From Owenia fusiformis (Eukaryota; Annelida; Polychaeta; Sabellida; Oweniidae): a DNA stretch of 64,000 nucleotides. This document shows, piece after piece, positions 44,096-55,640 of this stretch (position 1 is the first letter of the stretch; each line of letters begins with the position of its first letter). The position numbers and the translations under genes were made by a program. The notes beneath the pieces were generated by a model that saw only the letters and a program-made list of their open reading frames with translations, did not search any database and was not told the origin of the DNA. Location: positions 29,389,985-29,453,984 of the forward strand of contig CAIIXF020000004.1 in the NCBI GenBank assembly GCA_903813345.2, written 5' to 3'.

Positions 44096-46000
44096 TATGG
44101 TGTAAATTCTGTGTCAAAAGTTTACAGACATAATTTCGCAATTAAGGTGCACGAAAATGTACGATTCCGTGTGCTCTTTATTCCAGAAGCTCTAAAAGCA
44201 AACGCTCTCCATTCCTGACGCTAATGTTCTATTCCAGACGCTATTTACCTATTCCAGACGCTATCTATTCTGGACGCTCTGAAACCAAAAGCTATCTATT
44301 CAGGACGCTCCATTCTGAACGCTCACTATTAAGCCGGACGCTATCGATTCCAGACGCTCCATTCTGGACGCTCACTATTAAACCGGACGCTATATATTCC
44401 AGACGCTCTATTCCAGACGCTCCATTCTCGATGCTATTTAACCGGTCGCTTTCTGCAATCAGGACGCCATTTTCCTGGGGCTAGTTTACCCACAAACGAT
44501 TTATTTTGAGCAATTTAAATGCATAGCAAACTATTCGACAGATATGCTACTTTCAAATTAAGAACATAAATAAACATATTTTTCCTTTTTTAGTCATTTA
44601 TTCATGGAACAAATCTCACGTTACTGCCAACTCGAAAAGCTAGAGTTTCGCATTCGTCTATGGTAGGTCTAAGGTGGATAAATGGTTTTTTGGTGGTTCA
44701 GGTGATTCGTTTAATGTTTCAGCTTTCCTTTGGTAGGTATATGTATTATGTTGGTAGTATATCTTCTAGTTGATGAGATATTAACTTAAATGTACCGTTT
44801 AGTGGTCTGTATTTCAAATATTTCGATTTTCTTGTATTTGGTTTTTATCGAATGGGTGTATGCGTATTGGTTAATTGTATTGGGGTATGGTCAGTTCGGT
44901 GTTGAAATTTGGTTTGGTTGTTTTTTTCATTGTTTGCGCTTCATTGTCATGTGTATTTTGTGTTGATATCGTGTGTGTTCGAAGAGGCATTAACTTGTTC
45001 GTGTATGGTTGTATTTTTTATTTTTTGGCATTTTGTGATATTTTCGATTTGTTAAGTTGGTGTGAGTTTGGCGGTGTCTCGGGTAGGTCTATTGTGTGTA
45101 AATTACATTTTGGTGGTTCAGGAAATCTGTTTGATGTTTTAGCTTTCAGTTGGTATATGTATTATGTTATTAGCATATCTTGTTGTTGAGATTTTAACTT
45201 GAGTGTGGGGTATGATGGTCCGCTTTTCAAATATTTCGATTTTCTATATTCGGTTTGGTCAGTTCAATGTTGAGATTTAATTTGGTTGTTTTGTTCATTG
45301 TTTAAGCTTCATGGTCAGGTATATTTTATGTTCATATTGTGTGTATGGGAAGAGTTGTTAACTTGTTTGTGTTTGGTCATGTTTTTGGTGTTTTCCGCAT
45401 TTTGCGGTATTTTCGATTTGTTAAGCTGGTGTGAGTTTGGTGGTGTCTAGTTTGGGTCTATGGTGGGTGAATTGTTTTTTTGTTGGTTCAAGTGGCTTGT
45501 TTAATACTTTAGCTTTCTGTTAGTGTGTGTATTATGTTGGTGGCATATTCTGTTGTTGAGATATTAACTTGAATGTAGGGTTTAATAGTCTGAATTTCAA
45601 ATATTTTGTTTTTCCCATGTTTGTGTTTAACCGGGAGGGTGTATGTGTATTGGTTAATTGTGTCTGGGTGTGGTTGGTTTTTTGTTTAAGTCTGGTTTGG
45701 TTGTATTGTTTTTCTTTAGCCTCTATTGTGAGGTATTTTTTGTGTTGATAGTGTGTGTGTTGAGGGAGTTATCAACTTGTTTGCGCATAACCCTTTTGTG
45801 GTTTGATCTGAGTTTTGTGGTGTTTTGGTTTGTGGATGTGGTGTTGGTTTGGTGGCATGTGTAGTACGCATGTGGAGGGCTAATTTGTTTTTCGATGGTT
45901 TGGTTGTTTTGCGATTTGTTTTGGCTTCGTGTTGCTGTGTGTGTTGTGTTGGTGGCATGTCTTGTTGTTAAGATATTAACTTGATTTTGGGTGCCGTCTT
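44096..46000. repeat. Left inverted arm with internal tandem units
   Basis: Three parts pair with the right arm. First, 44096-44470: ACGAAAATGTACGATT followed by repeated CCAGACGCTCTATT phrases. Second, 44470-44680: ACCCACAAACGATTTATTTT through CGAAAAGCTAGAGTTTCGCA. Third, 44665-46000: about four tandem units of ~400 bp, each with GGTGGTTCAGG, TTTAGCTTTC, TATGTATTATGTTGG, GAGATATTAACTTGA, TTTCAAATATTTCGATTTT and TTGGTTAATTGT. These units are G/T-rich on this strand, giving long hydrophobic frames (for example 44875-45189) that are most likely compositional. Confidence 0.8.
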
Positions 46001-49000
46001 CCAGTTTATGGATATTCTTGTTTTCCGTGTGTTGCGGAATTGTTGTCGGTTTTATAGAAAGATGTCACTCTCTGTTAATTCGTTTGGTTACAAGGGGCGA
46101 TATTTTTTTAAGATTGGTAGGTAAGGTCGCTTTCGGCGAGTTTGAAGTGTATCAATAGGCCGTGTAAGGTTATATTGTTGGTGTGGGTAGTTGTTTTATG
46201 TAGTTGTGTATATGTGTGTTTGTAATAGGATAGTTTCTAAATAGCAGAAAAATCAATGAAATCTCATGCTGCCATCTTTTGTTCAGCTTTTAACTTGGGC
46301 TAGAGCTCCATTCACTTACATGCTAAAATCTTGGAAAAGTGGCTTAATTTCATGATTTATCAAAGTGTGTATGTTGAATCTGTATAAAACTTGAATGATA
46401 TACCACATGCTGACCTTGTTTATGTACATGTTGTGATTAAACATGCAAATGTTGATTGACATACAAATAATCCACGGTTTTAAAGAATTTTAGCATTGCA
46501 TCTATGGACATTTGGCCCAAGTTTTTTTAAATTGTCATAGAAAATTATTCAAATTACATAACTGTGTAAATCAAAGCTATTTTAGGAGAAAACATTTCAC
46601 TGAATTCAAATATACCATTTAAAAGAAGGTAATGTAAGTCATTAGAGGTCTAATATGCAAGTCTCTTAAAATGTCACGAAAAACGAGATTTAGCGAGATT
46701 TCAAAAGCTATATGGAAACTATACTATTGGTTGTTACATTCATCCATTCATTCACTCATACATTGGTTGGTTATTTCAATGAATTTGGGTTGATTCTGGG
46801 GTAATGACTTGAGACACCACCAGTTATGTACACACATTGTTCATGCAGTCTGTGATCAAGTGGTGACGGGTATCTGTGTGGGGACCTGGGAGACATAATC
46901 TAGTCGCCTAAGTTTCCCTAAACTATCGCATGTCTAATATGTGACAAGAATAGTATACGTCAGTAGATAAGGCGTAAGATACTAGTATTGTTCGTATCTT
47001 ACCCTAGAGATAATATTGTTTTTGTTTTTGTTTTTTGTGAGGGCGGACTCGGAAGGATGGATATTGTGTCATATGACTTGCGGCAAACCTACCATTCCTA
47101 TTGGTTAACATGGGAATGTCTATTTTCAAAAATTCATCAAAATCATCAATCTTCGACTTATTGTAATGGAGGAAAAAAATTAAGAAAATTTTGAGGTATT
47201 GGAAATAAAGTCAAATTACGTTTCCATCAATAGTATATTAAGTATTTACATCGCAGGTTAAGTAAATAAAAATCAAAAGGTAAAGAGGCTTTAACACGTA
47301 GTTCAATGGGGGGGGGCTAAGGTTGCCAAACTTATGGAGGGGAGTGTATGTCATGCAATCTGTATTAATGGTGAGAGGTCTCGTTTAGGGGGCCTGGGAG
47401 ACAAGGTCTAGTAGCTAAGCTTCCCCTAACCACCGTCAGTATTTATGTGACGGGTAGTGTATATTTGGTAGATCCTAGCTATAGTATAATGACATTGGTG
47501 TGTTATTTCCTATCTTCATGATCATTTACGTAGGACAGACAATCTGAACCCAGGATTTCGAACATGAGGATATGAGATGGAACTGTCTGAATGGAATACA
47601 TAGGCCTTGCAAATCAGATCGGAGGGGCAAACCCCCCCCCCCCCCTGGAGTTGACTTTTTGTTCATATGAAAATTGCATTTGTATAAACAGGGTAACTAC
47701 TCACTCATCAACTTCATGTTAAGGCTCCTTTTTAATATGGCACATATCTCATCAACCCCCTACGTAGGCTTTACTTTTAAAAGGGTACCTACCCCCTCAA
47801 AATTATAGATAAATCCATGGGCTTTCAACTCTCTTGAAAGTCTATGATAAATCTAATTTCAGCGTCTAGTCAAGAAATCTCAATGACTAAGATTAGCAAA
47901 TCGAGTTCAATGCATGAGGGTTTATCCTTACAGGAAATAAACAAATGGTGTGTTTTGATAACTTATTAAGAATAAACCCCGGGAATAAACAGTCTATCTG
48001 ATTGCTAAAAACTTGGTAAATGAATAAGTCCATGTATGTTTTACCTAAATATAATAAACTGTATACAAACTATTTCATTAAAAGTAATTAATTAAAACAT
48101 AAGACGGGATCATATCAGGATTTCACTCAGGGAAATAAGAAATGCTTTCTTTTGGCAAATTATTGGGGATTATGAAATTGTCTCTCCAAATAACTAAATA
48201 TCCGCAACTTTGTCTCATTTGCTTGTTTTTCCTCTTTTATGAAACAGCATCGAGTGTTAATTTATTATAGCTCACCACACATCTATAAACATTTCTTTTT
48301 TTATTTTGGCAAATCAATTTCACATTTATGGGTGAAGTTTCGAGATCGATCTTCCATTTGTGTACGAGAGGAAAACTTAACATCTAAACTCCCCGTAAAT
48401 ACCCCCATAACGTACTAGTATACAGCTTGGCATATGAAATATTCTCCAAATGAAACAAAGCAGTTCTAAGAAGGACTTATGTTGGCTGTTGTACATGCAT
48501 TCCTTGAACAATCACTCTCTCAATAATGTTTTCAGAATCATTATAAACGGATTACTTTATCTCCAAGACAATTTCAACAAACTGGAATTTACAAAACTTC
48601 CCTTATTTCTTAAAAATGGACTGGTCCAGTTGACTCACCTGGAGCCGCTATATTGTTAGCTCACATGGTGAGCTATTGCAATCATTCGCTTGTCCGTTCG
48701 TCCGTCTGTCTGTCCGTCTGTCCGTGGACAAAGTTTCCGGTTTAGTTTTGGGAGTGATGACTTAGACCCTGTCTTGAGACATCACCCGTTGTGAACACGC
48801 ATCAAGTCATGCAATCTGTGACAAATGGTGAGCGGTCTCGTTTAGGGGACCTGGGAGACATAGACATTTTTGTAGAGAAAGGCCGGACATCCGGATCCAG
48901 TAGTGGATCTTCTCCCTCACTCGTGTGAGTCACAGTAAGGGCCCAAGATGTTTCGAACTCATGGTTGGTGGTCCATGATATGTTTTTCATCAGCAGCCTA

Positions 49001-49070
49001 ATGAGGGGGAGGGGGAGAGGGGATGGGCCGTCACCGATTTTGTTTTGTTTTGGGATTGTCTCCAGTTCGA
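46000..49070. other. Element interior, left half: cassette repeats, no gene
   Basis: A cassette with GGGACCTGGGAGACA recurs near 46884, 47392 and 48849. TCATGCAATCTGTG precedes it at 48797, with a relative at 47353. The 47385-47525 copy (TGACGGGTAGTGTATATTTG) is inverted at 52290-52390, and the 48870-48965 copy (GGGCCCAAGATGTTTCGAA) is inverted at 52185-52270. Homopolymer runs of G (47309) and C (47630) occur. None of the frames resembles a known protein. Confidence 0.6.
48290..48655 (+). repeat. Dispersed repeat, copy 2, followed by CCGTCTGT microsatellite
   Basis: Reverse complement of 32541-32905 with moderate divergence; it ends CCTGGAGCCGCTATATT. It is directly followed by AGCTCACATGGTGAGCTATT and a GTCCGTCTGTCTGTCC tract to 48725, a combination I associate with repeats in several marine invertebrate genomes. 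Confidence 0.7.
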
Positions 49071-49079
49071 GACAGTTAG

Positions 49080-50790
49080 TCAGGTACTAAGTAAATTGCT
49101 ATCATGGTTTGGTTGTGTTTGCAGATTGTGCCTGATTGTATTTAATAGTGTAGTTTAATTGATTCAATATGGGTTGTGACTGACTCCGTTGCGGTGGTTG
49201 GTGTCAGGTTGTGTTGTGATGATTCAACAAAGGGTTGATTTGAGTTTTGTCTCGTTGGCTATGTTGTGTTGTGTTGGTTTGTTGTTGGGTTGTGCTCAAT
49301 TGTGTTAGTTTGATAGTCAATTGTGTTTTGGTGGTTGTTTGTCTGGTTGAGCCTGGATGTGTTGTGTAAGTTCGGTATCGGGTTGTGTCTCATTAAGTTA
49401 TGTTAAGTGGTTAAAGTGGTTGTATTTTGTTGTAATTACTCAGATGCGAGTAGCTAGTTACCAGTTTCGAAACCAGGTGGCTGATTCGGGGGAAATAACA
49501 TGACAGGGTATTACAAAGTTCCCTTAAATTTGAATATTCATCAGTTTTAGTGGTTTACTAAATTATATTACCCTTGTGTATGTTATAGTTATACAAATTA
49601 AAATATGTCCAGTAAAGGAAAATATTATCTGCCCAACACAAGAAAAGATATTTCAATTTTTGTGATTTTACAACATGGGGTCTATGGGGAATCTCCCCGA
49701 CCTAGAAGTCACAAGAAAATTAAATTTTGAAAGTTTATAAACTTTTTTCAAAACCACATTTCTAGATGTAATTTTTATGTAGATTCCAAATATGACATCA
49801 GATTGACTGAATTTTGAATTTTTGATGACGAAAATCAAGATTATTCCTACTCGCATCTAGTCTATTGTGTTGTGCTGGTCAGGTAGCGGGTTGTGCCCAG
49901 TAGGATGAAGTATCTGGTTTTGTCCGATTGTGTTGCGTGATTGGTGTTGTTTTCAGAGAGTGTTGGTTGGGTGTTTTGGTATTGCAGTTTGGTTGTGCCT
50001 GATTGTATTTTGATTGTTTTGTGTAAAATTGTGTTGTGCTACATCAACAATGGGTTTTGTTTTGGTTTTGTTGTTTTATTATTTGGATGTGCCAAATTGT
50101 GTTGCGTATATTTGACAATTGGTTGTGTTTTCAGATTTTAAAATAAGGTTGTAGTATTAGGTTGTGCCGTATTGTGTTGTTGGCTTGTAGTAGGGTTGTG
50201 TCTGGTTGTTTTGTTTTAGCTTGGTATCGAATTGTGCTTCATTGTGTCATTTTAAATGTCATTTTAAATTTTAAAATGCATGCGTTGTGATATGTTGTGA
50301 TTGTGTTATGCTGGTCGGGGGGCAGGTTGTGCCCAGTCGGGTGAGGTATCTGGTTGAGTCCGATTGTGTTGTGTGGTTGGTTGTACCTGATCTTTGAATG
50401 ATGGGTGGTGGCGAGCTGTGCCCGATTATGTTTTGATAGGTGGTCGGTTGTGCCTAGTCGGGTCAGGTAATTGGTTGTGTTCGGTGGTGTTGTGTGATTG
50501 TTGCAATCTCTAGTTCGAGAAAGTTGGTTGTGTGTGTTGGGATTTTTAGTTTGGTTGTTCCTGATTGTGTTTTTATAGTTTAGTTTTGTTGTGTGGTTGT
50601 GCCAAATTGTGTTGTGCATTTGACAGTGGGTTGTGTTCTTGGTAATTGTGAGTTAAGTTGCGTTCTAATTCTTCTGACACTGGTTGTGTTGCGTTGTTGG
50701 TGATCTTATGGGTTGTGTTTAGTTGTAATGGTTGGTTGTGATAGGTTATGTATTAAGTAGCAGGTTATGCCGAATTGTATTTTGGTGTAT
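49080..50790. repeat. G/T-rich degenerate array (GGTTGTGCCTGATTGTGTTG type)
   Basis: Phrases such as GGTTGTGCC, GATTGTGTTGTG and GGTCAGGTA recur at irregular 40-60 bp spacing; nearly all pyrimidines on this strand are T. The minus strand is therefore A/C-rich with long frames (50239-50619) that are compositional. It is interrupted by a small inverted-repeat element at 49441-49860. Confidence 0.75.
49441..49860. mobile_element. Small inverted-repeat insertion in the G/T-rich array
   Basis: AGATGCGAGTAG at 49442 and CTACTCGCATCT at 49847-49858 form perfect 12-bp inverted ends. The ~415 bp between them is AT-rich, unlike the array on both sides. No clear target duplication and no coding capacity. 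Confidence 0.55.
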
Positions 50791-50873
50791 CGTAGAGTTT
50801 AGCTACAAGTTAGGGGTATTATAGTGTAGGTTTATTCATTAATTTTTGGTAGAGTCAATAGTTAAATGTATTT

Positions 50874-51196
50874 GTGTACATTATTAGTATATGCGATAGG
50901 TTTGGTACCTATTCATACACAATGATCATCTCTAGTGTGAGAAGTACACCTGGTATGATGGGCGTTAGCCTTGCGTTGTTCTTTGGTTCTGAAGAGATAG
51001 TTTCATGTTGTTCATTGAATCTCAAAATATCAGAATGTGGCAGTTTAGTTCGGCGCTCTTCTTTATATAATATTGCGCGGACGTTAGAGAACAAGCTTCC
51101 GATTTTGGGGAATGCCTGTAAAATGAACGGTTTGCTCGGAAATTTGTGTTTCTTGCCTGTTTTGTATCTTTTATAGTTTCTGTTGTGGTGAGTCAA
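50874..51196 (-). CDS. Only candidate protein frame of the element interior, unrecognised
   Basis: A minus-strand frame of 95 codons (50909-51196) encodes a basic product: YKRYKTGKKHKFPSKP, GSLFSNVRAILYKEERRTK, NEQHETISSEPKNNARLTP. The overlapping plus strand is also open (50874-51176), so which strand is used, if either, cannot be decided. Base composition is balanced here, unlike the G/T-rich flanks, which is why I list it. No domain is recognised. It abuts the right arm. Confidence 0.25.
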
Positions 51197-51234
51197 TTCA
51201 GATGAAGTTTGTTACATCTTATTAGTTAGGCTTA

Positions 51235-53784
51235 AAACTTAAACAATAAACCAACCACACACCCAGACACAATTAACTAATACACAAAAAATCAAAATAT
51301 TTAAACAATTAAACCCTACATTCAAGTTAATATCTCAACAACAAGATATGCCACCAACATAATACACACACCAACAGAAAGCTAAAGAATTGAACAAGCC
51401 ACTTGAACCAACAAAAAAACAATCTACCCACCATAGACTCACCCTAGACACCACCAAACTCACACCAGCTTAACAAATCGAAAATACCGCAAAATGCCGT
51501 AAACACCAAAACACGAACAACTCTTCTCATACACACAATATAAACATAAAATATACTTGACCATGAAGCTTAAACAATGAACAAAACAACCATATTAAAT
51601 CTCAACATTGAACTGACCATACCCCAATACAATTAACCAATATGCATACACCCATTCGATAAAAACCAAATAAAAGAAAATCGAAATATTTGAAATAAGG
51701 ACGACTAAACGGTACATTTAAGTTAATATCTCAACAACAAGATATACTACCAACATAATACATATACCAACGGAAAGCTGAAACATTAAACAAATCACCT
51801 GAACCACCAAAAAGCAATTTACCCACCTTAGACCTACCATAGACACCGCCAAACGCACACCAACTCGACAAATTGAAAATACCGAAAATGCCACAAACTA
51901 AAACGGAACACGAACAAGCCAATAACCCTTTAAATACACACAATGTGTTTTATATGTCTCTGGCTTAACCAAAAACCAAACCAAACTTTAACAATAAACT
52001 GACCACGCCCTCATGCAATAAACCAATACGCATAAACACCCCCCTCCCACCAAAAACGAATACGGGAAACCTATTAAAATACAACTGAATGCTAGAACTA
52101 AAACAGCATCCATTATTCACAATCAAATCACAAACAACATTCTTTCGGCCGCTGAGGAAGAACACTCATGGGATACCCCCATGAATTCGAAACATCTTGG
52201 GCCCTTGATAATGACTAACATAAGGAAGAAGATCTGCTATAGGATCAGGATGTCCGGCCTCTCTCTCTACGTGAATGAAGATAGGGAATAACACACCACC
52301 AATGTCATTACCCTAGGATCTACCAAATATATACTACCCGTCACATGAGTACTGACGGTGGTTAGGGGAAGCTTAGCTACCAGACTTTTGATTCCCCTTA
52401 GCCATCCTATATGGTCATACAAGCCTTATATGGATCTATCACTTGATATTCAAAATAGCGGACAACGGTCAGTTTGATTCCTATATGGTCATGTAAGCCT
52501 TATATGGACCAAGTACATGGGTACCACGTGATCGAATACGAAGGCTGAACTTTGGGAGATCTCCCCCCTGACCCGAACGTAAAGTACGATGCGCGCGCAA
52601 CAAATTATGTAAACTCTTTAAGTTCGTCTTGTTTTATAATCCCGTCGACGTGTAGATTCAATGTAATTTATATGGGTCAGTTGGGTTTCAGTCTTGCAAT
52701 GAACCTGTAACACGAGGAATTGTAGATAACATAACTTTGTAGTACTTATATCACGGTTTCAATCATTTTATACGGCCATAGAGATGCGAAACTCTAGCTT
52801 TTCGAGTTGGCAGTAACGTGAGATTTGTTCCATGAATAAATGACTAAAAAAGCAAAAGTATGTTTATTTGTGTTCTTAATTTGAAAGAAGCGTATCTGTC
52901 GAATAGTTGTCGAGTATGCATTTAAATTGCTCAAAATAAATCGTTTGTGGGTAAACTAGCCCCGGGAAATTGGCATATATTTCCTGAGACAAATTTTGAC
53001 CAATGATTACCATAGCCATTTTCAAATATATGCTAGCACCCCTAGTTTACATATATTGAGCTAATCCAATTATGTGATGTTACTATAAACAAAACAAATC
53101 CGAATAACTACCGCGCAGCAAACAATATGATATGTAAGATGAGCTTGTTGAATACGTTATTGCTCTTGATGTGAGATGTTGAGGACGGTGTTAATGCAAT
53201 ACGTCATGATCTATAAATTAAAATCGTAAACTTAATATCAAAACTGCTAATATACGCCATCTTTTGAAAATGTTCGAAACTTTACTACGATATGATAGAA
53301 GCGCGTGTTTAATATTGTATTGCCCTTGATGTGATATGTTGAGGTTGGGGTTAATGCCATACGTTCATGATATATCAATCAGAATAAGAGTGGAGAGCTT
53401 TTGGTTAATGTCATCGAGCGTCAAGAATTGAGCGTCCTGAATACAAGCATTGGGTTAAATAGCGTCCAGAATAGAGCATCCTGATTGCAGAAAGCGACCG
53501 GTTAAATAGCGTCGAGAATAGAGCGTCCTGATTGCAGAAAGCGTCCGGTTAAATAGCGTCCAGAATGGAGCGTCTGGAATAGAGCGTCTGGAATATATAG
53601 CGTCCGGTTTAATAGTGAGCGTCGGGAATAGGTAAATAGCATCTGGAATAGAACATTAGCGTCAGGAATGGAGAGCGTTCGCTTTTAGAGCTTCTGGAAT
53701 CAAGAGCACACGAAATCGTACATTTTCGTGCACCTAAATTGCGAAATTATGTCTGTAAACTTTTGACACAGAATTTACACCATA
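51235..53784. repeat. Right inverted arm with internal tandem units
   Basis: Reading inwards from 53784: 53395-53784 pairs with the left outer part (GCGTCTGGAATAGAGCG phrases), 52780-52980 with the middle part, and 51235-52165 with the ~400-bp units. Two segments have no partner next to their left-arm neighbours. 52985-53390 has its own doubled phrase (CTTGATGTGAGATGTTGAGG at about 53166, CTTGATGTGATATGTTGAGG at about 53325). 52390-52770 has doubled CTATATGGTCAT. 52180-52390 pairs instead with interior cassettes. The arms have diverged by insertion or deletion since they formed. Confidence 0.75.
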
Positions 53785-53998
53785 AAAAACACTCTGTCCT
53801 ACTAGAATCCCGTGATATAGACACTCTGTTCTTCTAGGATCTGGAGATATAAACACACTGTCCTACTAGGGTCTGGAGATATAAACAATCTGTCCTACAA
53901 GAATCTAGTGATATAAATACCCTGTCCAACTAGGATCTGGTGATATAAAGACTCTGTTCTACTAGGATATGGTGATATAGACACTCTCCGGTGACATG
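53785..53998. repeat. ~32-bp minisatellite, right part (~6.5 units)
   Basis: AAAAACACTCTGTCCTACTAG begins with the second half of the unit interrupted at 44095. Six further units follow (CTAGGATCTGGAGATATAAA type), ending near ACACTCTCC. Confidence 0.95.
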
Positions 53999-54358
53999 GC
54001 TTTTTACAATGCAGGACAACTGAAATTATTTATAAAGCTACCAAATGTTCAGAAATTGAATTTTGCGAGACCAATAATGTTGGCCTTTTGAACCAAGAGT
54101 CATAGGGGAGTTTTCTGTATTGATGTTGAACAAAAATAACTCAAAACAGGAAATCTACAGAGGTTTTAAAAGAAATGGTCCAAAAGTGGAAAGCTAGGGG
54201 AACCCCATTTAATAATGTGTCTGGGCAATGACTCAAATACTGGTTGACAGATTTGGTCCAATGGACAAACAAACAGGTTTTCTATATTCCGACATCCAAT
54301 GGGAAATATTTTATATGGTTACAACTAATTTTGTTTCATAACTCTTTTTGATATCCAG

Positions 54359-54411
54359 ATGAAGAGTGGAAAATTTTCAAAGCTCCTAAGCACAAGGGGA
54401 CACAAACAGAG
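54359..54411 (+). CDS. Putative small exon (gene of unknown function)
   Basis: Acceptor TTTTTGATATCCAG and donor GAG|GTAAAT bound 53 nt. The frame that ends in phase 0 reads EEWKIFKAPKHKGTQTE, an acidic-then-basic stretch. It is the first of several short phase-0-linked exons in this region; no family is recognised. Confidence 0.4.
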
Positions 54412-54589
54412 GTAAATTCTGAACAAGTTCTAAAGAAAAACGTTAAGCATATTGACAGTAAAGGTAAATGAATCTGACACCAGAGAAAGTTGAGAGGTTG
54501 CATGCAACTTTCAGTACTGTGCACAACTTTGGCCACCTTTTACAAAATAGTCCAATTTAATGCATGTTTTAACACTTCTCAGCTAGTTA

Positions 54590-55250
54590 TCTAGTTACCA
54601 ATTTCTATCTTTACCTGCTAAAATCTACTAGTTTTATGGACAAATCAAGGATTTTAAGTCAATTTGGCAACTTTTTGCAACTTTTGTGTTTTTGCATAGC
54701 TTTTGGCAACCGGAAAAATATTGCAACATTCTCTGGTGTCAGATGAATGATGGAACTTATCTGATGCAATTTGAATTCTACTGGCTCTTTAAGTAAACCC
54801 CTTGTCCATTGGATAAATACAGATGACATAATTGATTGCACAAGTGTATCTTGTCGGAAGAACAGCATAACACTTTAATTTCTGTTACAGCCATGCACTG
54901 ATCAGTCTTCTACACCAATCTCCAAACCTACCTCCCTCAAACAAAGCAGAACCAAGGTAAGATAACAACTAGCTAATATAATATGAGAATCTGCTTTCAC
55001 TAAACAGGCCATCAGGCATTTATTACAAATAGCTGTACCTAAAAAGGACAATTTCCTCTTTCTAAAGCCAGTGAGCATTTCTTATACTATACAGGGCATA
55101 TCAAAAAAATGCAACAAGCAGTAATCTCGGAAAAGCATAAAACTAGTGATAGCAGCAGCAATTTCATTGAAGTTATCATAAAGCCACATATCTCCTCTTT
55201 CCAATGGTATGTCATTCATTGACATTGGGTCATGGTTGGCCATATAATCA
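54590..55250. repeat. Duplicated segment, copy 1 (pairs directly with 55735-56395)
   Basis: About 660 bp is repeated 1,143-1,145 bp downstream in the same orientation with only a few substitutions. It begins CTAGTTACCAATTTCTATCT and runs through an exon, CAGGGCATATCAAAAAAATG, and CATTGACATTGGGTCATGG. The high identity points to a recent duplication. Confidence 0.9.
54891..54956 (+). CDS. Putative 66-nt exon, copy 1
   Basis: Acceptor TAATTTCTGTTACAG and donor AAG|GTAAGA, both near consensus. Exactly 22 codons, phase 0 to 0: PCTDQSSTPISKPTSLKQSR then TK. Serine/threonine/proline-rich, like a disordered linker. An identical exon with its flanking introns lies at 56034-56099. Confidence 0.5.
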
Positions 55251-55424
55251 TTCATTATCCAGAGGCTACATTTGTATTTCACTCTGCATTTCAGGATAGT
55301 TTACGTAACAACATATTCTAAAGTTTACTGTAAGTCGCATGTAGAGTTAACTTCTTTAGATTCCTAAATTACTGTAATGGACACCTAAGTCACACCTTTA
55401 TTTTGTATATATTTCTATATTTAG

Positions 55425-55451
55425 GTTAAAGAAACAGAAGAGATGAGAGAA
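55425..55451 (+). CDS. Putative exon with damaged donor site
   Basis: Acceptor CTATATTTAG precedes VKETEEMRE. The expected GTAAGT after the last Glu codon reads ATAAGT, a single G-to-A change, so the exon is probably skipped or read through. It resembles the next exon in style (acidic, ends RE). Confidence 0.3.
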
Positions 55452-55595
55452 ATAAGTTCCTTATCAATAGTTTTTAGACAGCTGATATTATTTTGTTTAT
55501 TAACCTGGAGATTTTACTTGAAGAATAAAACATATTGTTTTTTAACTGTACTTGATACAATAATATATAATTTTTGTATATTTTGCTATATTTAA

Positions 55596-55640
55596 GGTGA
55601 TTGTAGAAAGTGAACAAGAAGAAGAAGAACAGACAAGAGA
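55596..55640 (+). CDS. Putative 45-nt acidic exon
   Basis: Acceptor TGCTATATTTAAG and donor GAA|GTATGT bound 15 codons, phase 0 to 0: VIVESEQEEEEQTRE. It fits in phase with both 66-nt exons around it. Confidence 0.4.

Larger units (their letters stand above)
44096..53784. mobile_element. ~9.7-kb element with long inverted arms and 6-bp target duplication
   Basis: The outermost bases are TATGGTGTAAATTCTGTGTC at the left and their exact complement at the right, flanked by AAAAAC on both sides (44090-44095, 53785-53790). The flanks are two halves of one ~32-bp minisatellite unit. Inverted similarity extends inward about 1.9 kb on the left and 2.5 kb on the right, with gaps. No transposase domain is recognisable in the ~5.1-kb centre, so it is probably non-autonomous. 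From memory, IS3EU-type transposons have 6-bp duplications and TAY ends, which would fit; Polinton/Maverick elements also give 6 bp but start AG. Long repetitive arms resemble foldback elements. Confidence 0.85.

Noticed and set aside
44875-45189. 104-codon ORF with membrane-like composition in the left arm
   Set aside because: It lies in G/T-rich tandem units; Val/Phe/Leu/Cys richness follows from composition, and homologous units are broken.
45716-45958. 80-codon Thr/Lys/His-rich minus-strand ORF
   Set aside because: Mirror of the G/T-rich strand; low complexity.
50239-50619. 126-codon Asn/Thr/His-rich ORF
   Set aside because: Complement of the GGTTGTG array; low-complexity translation only.
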